Assembly (NCBI RefSeq): GCF_000422765.1
Contig: NZ_AUGR01000017.1
Span: forward strand, 1 to 64,000
Length of the DNA stretch: 64,000 nt
From: Neptunomonas japonica DSM 18939
Lineage (GTDB): Bacteria > Pseudomonadota > Gammaproteobacteria > Pseudomonadales > Balneatricaceae
Direction of reading: 5' to 3'
The notes below the pieces were generated by a model that did not search any database, had not been told where the DNA came from, and was given only the letters and a program-made list of their open reading frames with translations. The position numbers and the translations under genes were made by a program. Of the stretch, positions 9,895 to 20,600 are shown piece after piece; the stretch's first letter is position 1; each line of letters starts with the position of its first letter.

Positions 9895-11760
9895 ATGGAC
9901 ATTAGAAGTAAACTTTTGATGCTGGTTGCTTTCATGATTATTAGCACGCTAATAATGTTCGGGCTCCAGCGCTACACCATCTATAATATCGAGCTATTTG
10001 ATAAGTCTATTTATCAGGTGAGTGAACTAGAAAGTAATATGTTGTTGCTGCGCCGCCATGAAAAAGATTTTTTAGCGCGCAGTGATAGGAAATATATTGC
10101 TAAATTTAATAACTCCTCTCAACAGTTTGATAATAAAATATCTAATATTAAGAAAGATTTAAGCTCGCTTAGTGTTTCCAGTGAGTCTATGGATCAGCTT
10201 AGTAGCATTCTTCAAATCTATAATAAAAGCTTTAATGAGTTGGCGCAGAAAAAAATTCAAATCGGACTGGACCAAAACTCTGGATTACGAGGCTCATTGA
10301 GGTCGTCGGTTAAGCTAGCAGAGGGAGAAGTAAGGGAATTACTTGATTACAAAATACTCTCAGAGATTTTGCAGCTTAGGCGTAATGAAAAAGATTTCTT
10401 GTTGCGAAAGGATTTGAAGTATCTGGATAAATTTTCTAAGAACTATTCAAAGATTAAATTAACGCTTAAAAATAGTGGGATACCTCAAACTCAACTTGCT
10501 GGTATTAATAAAAAACTCGATAACTATCAACGTGACTTTCTTGCTTTAGTGAAAACGTATGAAGAAGTTGGTTTGAATAGTAAGTCTGGTTTGCTAGGGG
10601 GGATGCGTAAGACTATACACCAATCAGAAGAGGTTCTTGCTGATACCGTTTCTTATATTATAGAAGTATCCTCTGAAAAAATTGAAAGCCTTAAAACGCT
10701 ATCAATAATTATTTCTATTGTGATAGGGCTCATCTCTTCGGGTTTTGCTTTATATATTGCGATAAGCATTATTAGACCTCTGGCAGCACTCAATGGGGTT
10801 ATGTCTAAAGCGAGAGAAAATAAAGATTTAACCTTGGAATTCCATAGTAATAGTAAAGATGAAATTACGACTATGGGGCAGAGCTTTAATAATATGATGA
10901 ATGAATTTAAGGCATTAATGAGTGAGGTTAATAATTCATCTATACAATTGAGTAGCGCTGCTGAAGAGGTGTCTTCTATTGCTGTTGAGACAGCGCAAGG
11001 TCTTGATTCACAAAGAGATGAGGTTTTGCAGGTAGCTTCGGCTATTAATGAAATGAATGGTGCAATGGTAGAGATATCAAAAAATACTGATATGACTGCA
11101 GCAACAGCACAAGAGTCTCAGACGAGTGCCGTTAAAAGCCAGAAAATAATAGAAAAGGCGATTGCAGATATTGAGTTGATGGCATCAGAAGCGGAACTAT
11201 CATCTGCTGCTATTTCAAAGTTAGAAGAAGAGAGTAATGCTATATGTTCTGTATTAGAGGTAATAAAAGGGATTGCTGAGCAGACTAACTTGCTGGCACT
11301 TAATGCTGCAATTGAAGCGGCTAGAGCTGGAGATTCAGGTCGAGGGTTTGCCGTTGTTGCTGATGAGGTTCGCGCGCTTGCGGCGAGAACACAATCATCA
11401 ACTGTCGAAATTGATGCGATGATTTCTTCACTTCAACAGCAAACAGAAATCGTCGCTGTGATGACTAATAAATCTGTTGAATTGAGTCGTATCAGCGCAC
11501 AAGGAGCGGCTGATAGCATAGATTCGCTAAATGTAATCATGACAGGAGCTGAGCATATTGTTGATATGACAGCGCAAGTTGCAACGGCGGTTGAAGAGCA
11601 GTCTGCTGTTGCTAGTACGATTACAATGAATACGGATCGAATAAAAGATATTGTCGAGCTATCAAGTGAGCAGGTGGGGCAGAACTCTTTGGCAAGTGAA
11701 GACGTAGCCAAGCAAGCAACGTTATTACATTCGGTAATCTCTAAGTTTAAAACGGTGTGA
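9895..11760 (+). CDS. Methyl-accepting chemotaxis protein with HBM-like periplasmic sensor
   Basis: This is a transmembrane chemoreceptor of 621 residues. TM1 lies at about 6-27, a helical periplasmic sensor at about 30-268, TM2 at about 270-293, HAMP at about 293-345 and the signalling domain at about 370-620 with the hairpin tip [32 protein letters not shown]. The sensor carries two related blocks, LLLRRHEKDFLAR and LQLRRNEKDFLLR, the hallmark of helical bimodular (HBM) sensors, some of which bind organic acids. The C terminus (SKFKTV) lacks a CheR-docking pentapeptide. It stands alone, 20 kb from the che operon. Confidence 0.93.
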   Translation: MDIRSKLLMLVAFMIISTLIMFGLQRYTIYNIELFDKSIYQVSELESNMLLLRRHEKDFLARSDRKYIAKFNNSSQQFDNKISNIKKDLSSLSVSSESMDQLSSILQIYNKSFNELAQKKIQIGLDQNSGLRGSLRSSVKLAEGEVRELLDYKILSEILQLRRNEKDFLLRKDLKYLDKFSKNYSKIKLTLKNSGIPQTQLAGINKKLDNYQRDFLALVKTYEEVGLNSKSGLLGGMRKTIHQSEEVLADTVSYIIEVSSEKIESLKTLSIIISIVIGLISSGFALYIAISIIRPLAALNGVMSKARENKDLTLEFHSNSKDEITTMGQSFNNMMNEFKALMSEVNNSSIQLSSAAEEVSSIAVETAQGLDSQRDEVLQVASAINEMNGAMVEISKNTDMTAATAQESQTSAVKSQKIIEKAIADIELMASEAELSSAAISKLEEESNAICSVLEVIKGIAEQTNLLALNAAIEAARAGDSGRGFAVVADEVRALAARTQSSTVEIDAMISSLQQQTEIVAVMTNKSVELSRISAQGAADSIDSLNVIMTGAEHIVDMTAQVATAVEEQSAVASTITMNTDRIKDIVELSSEQVGQNSLASEDVAKQATLLHSVISKFKTV

Positions 11761-11769
11761 TTCAATGAT

Positions 11770-11798
11770 AGTGAGGAGCAAAACGCTCCTCACTTTTT
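11770..11798 (+). terminator. Rho-independent terminator of the chemoreceptor gene
   Basis: A perfect ten-base stem, AGTGAGGAGC with GCTCCTCACT, encloses a five-base loop and is followed by a T-rich tract. It overlaps the stop codon of the convergent 93-residue gene. Confidence 0.85.
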
Positions 11799-12071
11799 CT
11801 TATTTTCATCACTAATCAAAAAACGAAATATCCGCAGGATGCTCAAGCTTATGTAGCCTGCAAGGGCTAGCAAAACACCTATGGCAACCAGAGCCATTCC
11901 TAAGAGAGCAACTAGTTCTTGTTGTAGTGATTGGCCAAATAAGAATTCTGCGATGGTAATCAGCAGTATGCCCAGCATACATAGGCCAAAACCACTGATC
12001 AGTAGTATTAGGTTTTGTTGGTAGTTATCAGCCTGCTTTATCAAGCGGCGCTTTGCTGCTTTCCATCTCAT
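11790..12071 (-). CDS. Small two-helix membrane protein, 93 aa
   Basis: The protein has a basic N-terminal stretch (MRWKAAKRRLIKQAD) and two hydrophobic segments at about residues 20-42 and 52-80, ending in a charged tail DENKKK. I do not recognise the family. Its ATG overlaps the rlmA stop by four bases, so it is the last gene of the dap-rlmA operon and is translationally coupled to rlmA. Confidence 0.65.
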   Translation of the reverse strand: MRWKAAKRRLIKQADNYQQNLILLISGFGLCMLGILLITIAEFLFGQSLQQELVALLGMALVAIGVLLALAGYISLSILRIFRFLISDENKKK

Positions 12072-12907
12072 AAACGGCGGAAAAAGCCTAAATTGACATG
12101 AAATGTTAGATGAAGTGGTGCAGAGGCGAGTAATGCCGCCATGCTGTCGTCATTGATGCGCTGGCTATGAGGGGTCATATCTAGAAGTGCTCGAATATCT
12201 TGCTCAGATTGCAACGAAAACTCAAAGCGTAATGTGTCCACTTTTTCACAGCTAAAGTGTTCAGCTAACTCTGTTGTCGGGTCATACTCAGAGACTTTTA
12301 TCTCTTTGTAGATGCTTTGGCGTAGTTCCAGTAAATGTTCTTGTGCAGGCCACGCTAGTAGCAATAAACCCTCAGGTTTAACAACTTTGGCAAATGCTGC
12401 TGGCATTAGACGGCTGAACATCACGAGTAACAGATCTTGGCTTTGTTCGGGTACTGGCATCTGTGCACCGGATGCGACTAGCCACTGAATAGATTTACTA
12501 CGTCGACAAGCCGCTTTGACCGCGTGCTTTGAGATGTCGAGACCGATGATCTCAACATCGGTATTACTCAATGCTTTTTCTACTTGAGCAGTGTAGTAGC
12601 CTTCACCACAGCCCATATCTAGCAGACGAGAATTGGGTTTGTTTGTCAGCTCTAGTTGAACGCTTTCGCTGACTTTATCGGCTAACGGCTGATAGTAGTG
12701 CTGATCGAGAAAATGTGTCCTAGCTGCCACCATCTGGGGGTTGTCACCTGGATCTTTGGAGCGCTTGCGCTGCACCAATAATAGATTCCAATAACCCTGC
12801 TTAGCCTGGTCGTAACTGTGATTTTGTTCACATGACAAAGAGTGCTCCTTTTGTGTTAAAGCAAGGGAGCAAACAGGGCAGGTTAGGTGGCCGCTAGTAA
12901 CATTCAT
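12068..12907 (-). CDS. rlmA: 23S rRNA (guanine-N1)-methyltransferase RlmA
   Basis: RlmA methylates N1 of G745 in 23S rRNA using S-adenosylmethionine. The N terminus shows the zinc-binding set CPVC...CEQNH, the conserved SYDQAKQGYWNLL region, and then a class I methyltransferase fold with the SAM motif LLDMGCGEGYYT near residues 95-107. The size (279 aa) is standard. It starts 12 bases after the dapE stop, so it lies in the dap operon. Confidence 0.93.
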   Translation of the reverse strand: MNVTSGHLTCPVCSLALTQKEHSLSCEQNHSYDQAKQGYWNLLLVQRKRSKDPGDNPQMVAARTHFLDQHYYQPLADKVSESVQLELTNKPNSRLLDMGCGEGYYTAQVEKALSNTDVEIIGLDISKHAVKAACRRSKSIQWLVASGAQMPVPEQSQDLLLVMFSRLMPAAFAKVVKPEGLLLLAWPAQEHLLELRQSIYKEIKVSEYDPTTELAEHFSCEKVDTLRFEFSLQSEQDIRALLDMTPHSQRINDDSMAALLASAPLHLTFHVNLGFFRRL

Positions 12908-12919
12908 TATTCAGGTCGC

Positions 12920-14083
<1,164 letters not shown>

Positions 14084-14146
14084 CTAGATAGAGGATAAGA
14101 TAGAATGCAGTGCAGCGTGCAATAGGTGTTGGTCAGAAGGTGCAGA

Positions 14147-14184
14147 CTTGGAGTTCTCGATGTGAAAACATCGGTTACTCCAAG
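14147..14184 (-). promoter_or_regulatory. Stem-loop between dapD and dapE
   Basis: An eight-base outer stem (CTTGGAGT with ACTCCAAG) and a six-base inner stem (CGATGT with ACATCG) are separated by a three-by-three internal loop and closed by a four-base loop. No T tract follows on either strand, so it is not a standard terminator. It could be a processing, stabilising or attenuating element within the dap transcript. The strand is assigned from the operon direction. Confidence 0.55.
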
Positions 14185-14198
14185 CCTACATAAGCATA

Positions 14199-15230
14199 TT
14201 AGTTATGCTTATGAAGTTCCGCATTCAGCTCGATGGCTGACTTGTTGGTTTTAACTTCAATACGACCGTTTTGTGAATTACGACGGAACAGTAAATCAGA
14301 TTTTCCAGCGAGTTCGCCCGCTTTAACGGTGCTGACTTCGTTGTTCTGATCATCGAGTAGCGTTACTTTTGAGCCAGCAGTAACATACAAGCCTGCTTCA
14401 ACAGTACAACGGTCACCTAGTGGCAAGCCTAAGCCTGCATTCGCACCGAGCAGGCAGTTATCGCCAACAGAGATAATCACATTGTTACCGCCAGATAGCG
14501 TGCCCATAGTAGAGCAACCGCCACCCAAGTCTGAACCATTACCCACAACAACACCGGCAGAAATACGTCCTTCAACCATGCTGACACCCATAGTACCGGC
14601 ATTGAAGTTGATGAAGCCTTCGTGCATGACTGTTGTGCCTTCGCCTACATAGGCACCTAGACGCACACGTGAAGTAGCTGCTACACGAACGCCTTCAGGA
14701 ACCACGTAGTTGGCCATTTTAGGGAATTTGTCCACAGAGTGGACATCTAATACGCGCCCTTGAGCACGTGCAGACAACTGACGACGTGGTAAGTCAGCGA
14801 GTGATACAGCGCCTTCGTTTGTCCAAGCAACGTTTGGTAGTAAGCCGAACATGCCCGACAGATCGATACCGTGAGGTTTAACCAAACGATGTGAAAGTAA
14901 AGCTAGCTTTAGGTAAACTTCAGGCGTCGATGCTGGAGAGCTATCTGTTTCTAGAATAGTGATGACCAGTGATTGTTGTGTACCTTTAAGTACTTCAACC
15001 ACTTCAGCCTGGTCTTCTGCATCCACGCTTAGGAAAGCGGCTTCTAGATCTTTTAGCTGTGCTTCACAGATTTCGATAGCGGCATCACCACCTTCGTAAT
15101 TCAGCTTTTCAGCAACTGCACTAATCAGTGCATCAGACGGGTTTAGGATCGGTGCGTTGTAGTAAATTTCTAACCAGTCACCGTTAGAAGATTGGGTACC
15201 AATACCCAGACCAAATGCAAAGTAGCTCAT
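14199..15230 (-). CDS. dapD: 2,3,4,5-tetrahydropyridine-2,6-dicarboxylate N-succinyltransferase DapD
   Basis: DapD transfers succinyl from succinyl-CoA to tetrahydrodipicolinate in the succinylase branch of lysine synthesis. The 343-residue protein is the long form found in Pseudomonas-like bacteria rather than the 274-residue enterobacterial form. The left-handed beta-helix hexapeptide region runs from about residue 175 to 295, with motifs such as GRISAGVVVGNGSDLGGGCS and the SGGNNVIISVGDNCLLGANAG block. It is preceded 20 bases upstream by yffB in the same operon. Confidence 0.95.
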   Translation of the reverse strand: MSYFAFGLGIGTQSSNGDWLEIYYNAPILNPSDALISAVAEKLNYEGGDAAIEICEAQLKDLEAAFLSVDAEDQAEVVEVLKGTQQSLVITILETDSSPASTPEVYLKLALLSHRLVKPHGIDLSGMFGLLPNVAWTNEGAVSLADLPRRQLSARAQGRVLDVHSVDKFPKMANYVVPEGVRVAATSRVRLGAYVGEGTTVMHEGFINFNAGTMGVSMVEGRISAGVVVGNGSDLGGGCSTMGTLSGGNNVIISVGDNCLLGANAGLGLPLGDRCTVEAGLYVTAGSKVTLLDDQNNEVSTVKAGELAGKSDLLFRRNSQNGRIEVKTNKSAIELNAELHKHN

Positions 15231-15250
15231 GTTTTAATTCCGCCTAGACG

Positions 15251-15616
15251 TCAAATTTGAAAAATTTCTGTGTATTCGTTTTCTTTAAAGCCGACAAACC
15301 GTTGTGGAGCCGCATCTGCTGAGCTGATCTCCAATACCGGACGTTTAATAATCGCCGGGTTTTCCAGCATCAGCGAACGGGCTGATGCTGCATCGATATT
15401 CTCTTTGATAGCATCGGATAACTGACGCCATGTTGTGCCGCGCTTATTCAATAGGATTTCCCAACCGAGCGAGTCGATGAGTGGATCCAGTTGCGCTTCT
15501 GTTAGTCCATCTTTACGAAAGTCATGAAACTGGAATTCAATATTATTGATATCCAACCATTTACGCGCTTTCTTGATTGTATCGCAATTTTTAATACCAA
15601 AAAGCGTAATACTCAT
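15251..15616 (-). CDS. yffB: ArsC/Spx-family protein (YffB type)
   Basis: This 121-residue thioredoxin-fold protein belongs to the ArsC/Spx family. It starts with the signature FGIKNCDTIKKARKWL, where the single N-terminal Cys10 sits where ArsC has its catalytic cysteine. The typical DFRKDGL motif follows at about residue 33. YffB-type genes are often found between dapC and dapD, as here; arsenate reduction is unlikely to be the main role, and the substrate is unknown. Confidence 0.88.
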   Translation of the reverse strand: MSITLFGIKNCDTIKKARKWLDINNIEFQFHDFRKDGLTEAQLDPLIDSLGWEILLNKRGTTWRQLSDAIKENIDAASARSLMLENPAIIKRPVLEISSADAAPQRFVGFKENEYTEIFQI

Positions 15617-15639
15617 ATTGATTCTCTCTTTGTTGCTTT

Positions 15640-16839
15640 TTAGTGTAAACCTTCAACAAAACGCTTAATACGTTGGGCACCTTCAACACACTCTTCAAGT
15701 GTTGCCACTAAGGCCATGCGTACATAGCCGGCACCGGGTACACCACCTTCAGCTTCACGTGATAGATAGCTGCCTGGTAGTACTGTCATGTTTTGCTCGG
15801 CAAAAAGCTGTTGTGCAAAAAGATCATCTGCTATCGGTGTTTTTGCCCATAAATAGAAGCTGGCTTCTGGTTGCTGTATATCCATCACTGGCGAAAGGAT
15901 TTCAACGACGCGTGCGAACTTTTCGCGGTATTGGTCGCGGTTCTCTTTCACGTGAGCTTCATCCTGCCATGCAGCAATTGATGCAATCTGGTGTTGTACT
16001 GGCATAGAGCAGCCATGATAGGTGCGATATTCCAAGAAAGGCTTCATTAATTTAGCATCTCCGGCAATAAAACCCGAACGCAAACCTGGCAAATTAGAGC
16101 GCTTAGATAAGCTATGCATGACCACGCACTTATCAAAGTCGTTGCGGCCTAAACGAGCACAGGCTTCAAGCAAGCCAACTGGCGGGTTTGCTTCATCTAA
16201 ATATATTTCGGAGTAGCACTCATCTGAGGCAATGATGAAGTTGTATTGATCAGCCAATGCAATGAGCTTTTTTAGAGTGTCAAAATCAGTCACTGCCCCA
16301 GTTGGGTTGCTAGGAGAGCAGAGAAATAGAATCTGGCAGTGTTCCCATACGTCACTAGAGACCGCATCATAATCGGGAATAAAACCGTTTTCACCTAAGC
16401 AGCTTAGGTAATAAGGTTCGGCACCTGCTAGGTAAGCAGCGCCTTCATAGATTTGATAAAAAGGGTTGGGTGATATTACCAATGCGCCTTCTTTGCGCTC
16501 AACAGCTGCTTGAGTAAAGGCAAATATCGCTTCCCGTGTTCCGTTAACCGGTAGTACATGCTGATCTGCTGTTAATGTATTTGCCGTTAAATGAAAGCGG
16601 CGAGTACACCAGTCGGCAATAGTTTTACGTAATTCAGGAATACCCTTGGTGGTTGGGTAATTTGATAGTGCATTAAGATTGTCGGTCAGTGTTTGAACAA
16701 CAAAAGCAGGAGATTTATGTTTTGGTTCGCCAATAGAGAACGCGATATGTGGCAATTCAGCGGGAGGTGTGACCTGCGCTTTCAGTTCTGCCAGCTTTTC
16801 AAAAGGGTAGGGTTGAAGACGCGCTAAATCCCGGTTCAT
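15640..16839 (-). CDS. dapC: Succinyldiaminopimelate transaminase DapC
   Basis: DapC is a fold-type I PLP aminotransferase that converts N-succinyl-2-amino-6-oxopimelate to N-succinyl-LL-DAP. The PLP lysine lies in the motif HSLSKRSNLPGLRSGF, and further hallmarks are the SPSNPTGAV loop and the N-terminal FSIGEPKHKSP. The assignment to DapC rather than another class I/II transaminase rests on its position at the head of the dapC-yffB-dapD-dapE operon and on the DapC-like N terminus LQPYPFEKL. Confidence 0.92.
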   Translation of the reverse strand: MNRDLARLQPYPFEKLAELKAQVTPPAELPHIAFSIGEPKHKSPAFVVQTLTDNLNALSNYPTTKGIPELRKTIADWCTRRFHLTANTLTADQHVLPVNGTREAIFAFTQAAVERKEGALVISPNPFYQIYEGAAYLAGAEPYYLSCLGENGFIPDYDAVSSDVWEHCQILFLCSPSNPTGAVTDFDTLKKLIALADQYNFIIASDECYSEIYLDEANPPVGLLEACARLGRNDFDKCVVMHSLSKRSNLPGLRSGFIAGDAKLMKPFLEYRTYHGCSMPVQHQIASIAAWQDEAHVKENRDQYREKFARVVEILSPVMDIQQPEASFYLWAKTPIADDLFAQQLFAEQNMTVLPGSYLSREAEGGVPGAGYVRMALVATLEECVEGAQRIKRFVEGLH

Positions 16840-17017
16840 AAATATTTCCTGCTCTGGGGTGAGGCTGTTATCAAAAATAGGCTGGAAATTATACCGGATG
16901 CGGCGGTGTCTATTAAGTGTTTCCTCTTTGATATGTCGATGTGAGGCTTACTTGTACGACTATATTTGCTTTGTGGAGCTGTTAGGAAGGTGTTTTTTAG
17001 AGGTTTTTAGATAAAAC

Positions 17018-17064
17018 TAAAAAAACGCTCCGGCGTAAATTGTGGGGGGAACATGCCGGAACGT
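17018..17064 (-). terminator. Rho-independent terminator of the EF-hand gene
   Basis: On the minus strand a ten-base stem (nine of ten; ACGTTCCGGC with GCCGGAGCGT) encloses a 20-base G/C-rich loop and runs into a T tract at 17025-17018. Confidence 0.75.
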
Positions 17065-17080
17065 TGGGTGCAGGGGGAGA

Positions 17081-17311
17081 TTACCCTTTAGCTAGCAGGC
17101 TGAACTCATCAGCACTTAACTGTCCATCTTTGTTTAAGTCCAGTGTTTCAAACTGCGCTAATACAGGTTCATGTATTTTTGCTTCGTCAGCGCTAATCAT
17201 CTGGTTCGCATCAACATCTAATAAAACGAATAAATCAGTTCCGCCTGCTGGTTGAGCAATGGCAGTAGCTGAAGCAAAAGTGAAAGCAGCGATAGTCATT
17301 AATTTTTTCAT
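17081..17311 (-). CDS. Secreted EF-hand calcium-binding protein
   Basis: This 76-residue protein has a signal peptide (MKKLMTIAAFTFASATAIAQ) and two EF-hand loops in about 50 mature residues. The first loop is at residues 32-43 (DVDANQMISADE) and the second at 58-69 (DLNKDGQLSADE), both with acidic residues at positions 1, 3, 5 and 12 or accepted substitutes. It is probably a periplasmic Ca2+-binding or calcium-sensing protein; the partner is unknown. It is monocistronic. Confidence 0.85.
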   Translation of the reverse strand: MKKLMTIAAFTFASATAIAQPAGGTDLFVLLDVDANQMISADEAKIHEPVLAQFETLDLNKDGQLSADEFSLLAKG

Positions 17312-17549
17312 GGGTTATCTCTCTTTATGTCGTGATTGGATACCCGATGTATTGCTTAAAATGTGCCACGCTTTGCTTTTTTCTTTTAAAACAGTTGTTT
17401 AGATGTTTCTGAAGTGTTGTTTTGGAGTGAAGTCAACATCACAGCCGTCATTGGTGAGGAAAGAATGCGCATAACTGTTGCTTTTTGCTAACAGTTATCT
17501 TGTATTGAGTTTTAATTTGTTTTAAATCAATAGCTTATAATGTTGTAGA

Positions 17550-17580
17550 ACGGCGACTGAAGGGTTGTTTCAGTCGCCGT
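17550..17580 (-). terminator. Perfect 12-bp hairpin at the end of the RND operon
   Basis: ACGGCGACTGAA pairs perfectly with TTCAGTCGCCGT over a seven-base loop, 22 bases past the permease stop. The expected T tract is poor (TCTACAAC), so termination may depend on other factors or the hairpin may protect the 3' end. The rest of 17312-17601 shows no gene. Confidence 0.6.
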
Positions 17581-17601
17581 GATGAGAATCAGAAGTTAAC
17601 C

Positions 17602-20600
17602 CTAGGAAGCGTCTTCTGATAATTGACCGTGGTGTACTCTTAGTCCTAAGCGTGCTTTGCTGTGTTCTAGGACAGTCAGTATTGCGGGAATAAATAAGAG
17701 AATGAGCAGCGTGCCGTAGGCTAAACCGAAAACGATAGAAGTAGCCATCGGGATAAGGAATTGAGCCTGTAGTGAGGTTTCAAAAAGAATCGGTGTTAAC
17801 CCTGCAATGGTTGTTAAAGACGTGAGCAGTACTGCACGCAAGCGCTGGCAAGCGGCTTCTTCGATAGCATCTTCTACTGCCATACCGGTAGCTCTTAGCT
17901 TTTTATAAAAGGTAATCAGTACGATAGAATCATTGATAACGATGCCTGATAACCCAAAAAATCCAAATAAAGAGAGAATGGTGAGGTCAAGCCCTGTTAT
18001 AAAGTGTCCGAGAATAGCGCCTGTTAACCCTAGCGGGATAGCGAGCATGACAGTGATAGGCCAGCTGTATGACGCAAATACCCACGCAAGAATGATATAG
18101 ATAAGACATAAGGCAAGGAGAAGCCCTAGCTGCATATCAGCGAGTGTTTCTCTCTGGTTTTTATTTTTACCTTCAAAGCTGGCTTCGACACCATATTTAC
18201 TAAGTACGCTGTCTAGTTTACCTGTTTCCAGGTCGCTAATAATGTCATTGGCATTAGCTGCTGATTCGTCCAAATCTGCCGTGACATTAATAGCGAGTTG
18301 TCCATTGATTCTCTGTAGGGTGTCTAAGCCTCGCTTAGGCGAGAACTGTACAATATTAGACAATGGTGCGCTAGAACCGTCTGGAAGAATAATGGGAAGG
18401 TATTCTAATGCACTTAAGCGATTACGCTCCGAGTTAGGAAGTACCACGCGTACCGCAACTTCATCCTGACCGTTATAAAAGGTTTGAGCTTCAATGCCAT
18501 CAAATGCCGCACGTAGTTGTCTACCAACTTGTTGTAGTTTTAAACCCGAAGCTTTGCCGGTAGGTGTTAATTCATAAATCAGCTGAGACTTGCCGAACGG
18601 AAGGTCATCGTCGACATTCGATAATCCTGAGTATTGTTTGAGTACGCTTTGAACTTCGATGGATGCTTGTTTTAAGGTGCCCACGTCATTGCCCGATAGT
18701 TTGATTTCTATCGGCTTTCCTCTAGGTCCGCTAGTGGATTGGTCAATGGAGAACTTTTCAACTCCGGCAGGAATATTGATCTTCTTGCGCCACTCCTTAA
18801 TAAATTCGCGGTTGGTAATGTCACGGGTGTCGGCTGGATTCATCTCTACGTATAAAGAGCCAAACTCGTCACCGCTGGTGGATGCTGAGCTGGTGCGTGT
18901 AAAATTGGCGATGCCATACTCACGAAAAGCGACTTTAATTAGGTTATTACCTAGCTCTTCTTCTGTTAGCTGAATCGTGCCATCTAAATGCGCTAAGAAC
19001 TGTTTTACCTGAGAATTATTTGTACCAGCGGTGAACTGCACATTGGCTGTAAATACTTCTCGTTCGACTGACGGGAAGAATGTGAATTTGACTCTTCCTC
19101 CCATTATTAGTCCGATAGCAATAATGAAAATGCCGATTGCACTGGCTAGGGTTGTCCAACGAAAGGTAATTGCTATTCTGACAAAGCGGCGAAAGGTGTG
19201 GTCACGAAAATGATTGATACGTGCTTCGAGTGCGAGGCGAGTTTTAGATGCGTGTAAATCAGCTTTGCTGCGTAAGCTGTGGTGTAGATGTCCAGGCAGG
19301 ATCAGGAAACACTCGACCAAGGAGGCTAGTATTACGCAAATGACTACCGTGGGGATATCTACAAGGATATTGCCAATGGTTCCACCGATAATCAGTAGCG
19401 GTAAAAAAGCAGCAATAGTCGTAAGGGAAGAGGCGATAACCGGTGACAGCATTCGGTGTGCTCCGCCAATCGCCGCTTGAAGGCCACTTTCACCCATCTG
19501 TAAATGCGTCAGAGTATCTTCGCCAACCACAATCGCGTCGTCGACGATAATTCCTAATGCCATGATAAGGCCAAATAAGCTGATCATGTTGATTGAACCG
19601 CCAATCATATAAAGCACAGCTAGGGTTGCCATAAAGGACACAGGAATACCCACGGTTACCCAGAAAGCCACCCGCGCATTTAGGAATAAAAATAGGATGG
19701 CGATAATGAGAACTAAACCGCCCAAGCCGTTTTTCAATAGGAGATCGATACGTGCTTGAACCTGCATCCAGCGTTCATCGTAGGTGACTAGCTCTATACC
19801 TTGGGGTAATTGCTCGCGGGCATTGCCGATCCAGTTTTCCATAATGCTAGCGGACTGCAAAGTATCATCGCTTTCGGTGCGTTTCAGTACCATTAAGATG
19901 GCTGGCTGGCCGCGGTAACTGAGTACTATTTGGCTATCTTTAGTGCGCCAGTCAATCTCTGCTATATCGCCTAAGCGCACTAACCGCCCAGTGTTATCAG
20001 AAATGATAGGGAGTTGTTTAAACCCTTCGACGTCGCGTTGCTGGCTTAAACTGCGTATCTGTCTGGAACCGTCACTTTTAGCGGCTGTTCCAGCGGGTAA
20101 GTCGACACTACGTTGGCTTATATTGGTGGCGATATCAGACAGTGACATACCTAGCGAATGAAGCTGTTCTGTCGGTACTTGAATAGCAATCTCTTCTGCT
20201 GGCATTCCTGTAAAATCGATCTTGCGGATGCCCTTGTCTAGCAACTCTCTTTCAAAACGACGTGCTAACACTCGTAATTCACTGATGGCAGCGTTTTCTG
20301 AAGTGATGAGCATTGATGCGATATTTTCATAACGAATAATACGCTGAACGACGGGCTCTTCGGCATCAGAAGGAAGGGAGCTGCGAATGTTGGCTATCTT
20401 CTGCTTTACCTCATCCAAGGTGTATTGCACGTCAGAGTTTTCGGTTAACTCGAGCCGAATTGAGGCTCGGCTTTGGCTGCTTGTAGAGTAAAGTGTGTCG
20501 ATGCCATTAATTGAGCGAATTTCTTCCTCAATAGGTAAGACAATAGACCTTTCAACATCTTCGGCTGCGGCGCCACTCCAGGCAACACTGACAATGATGA

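Noticed and set aside
11433-11765. 110-codon minus-strand frame inside the chemoreceptor gene
   Set aside because: It is antisense to the conserved signalling domain and has no recognisable features.
17517-17530. FNR-like sequence TTGTTTTAAATCAA
   Set aside because: It has one mismatch in a core position and lies between a gene end and a gene start more than 200 bases away; not convincing alone.
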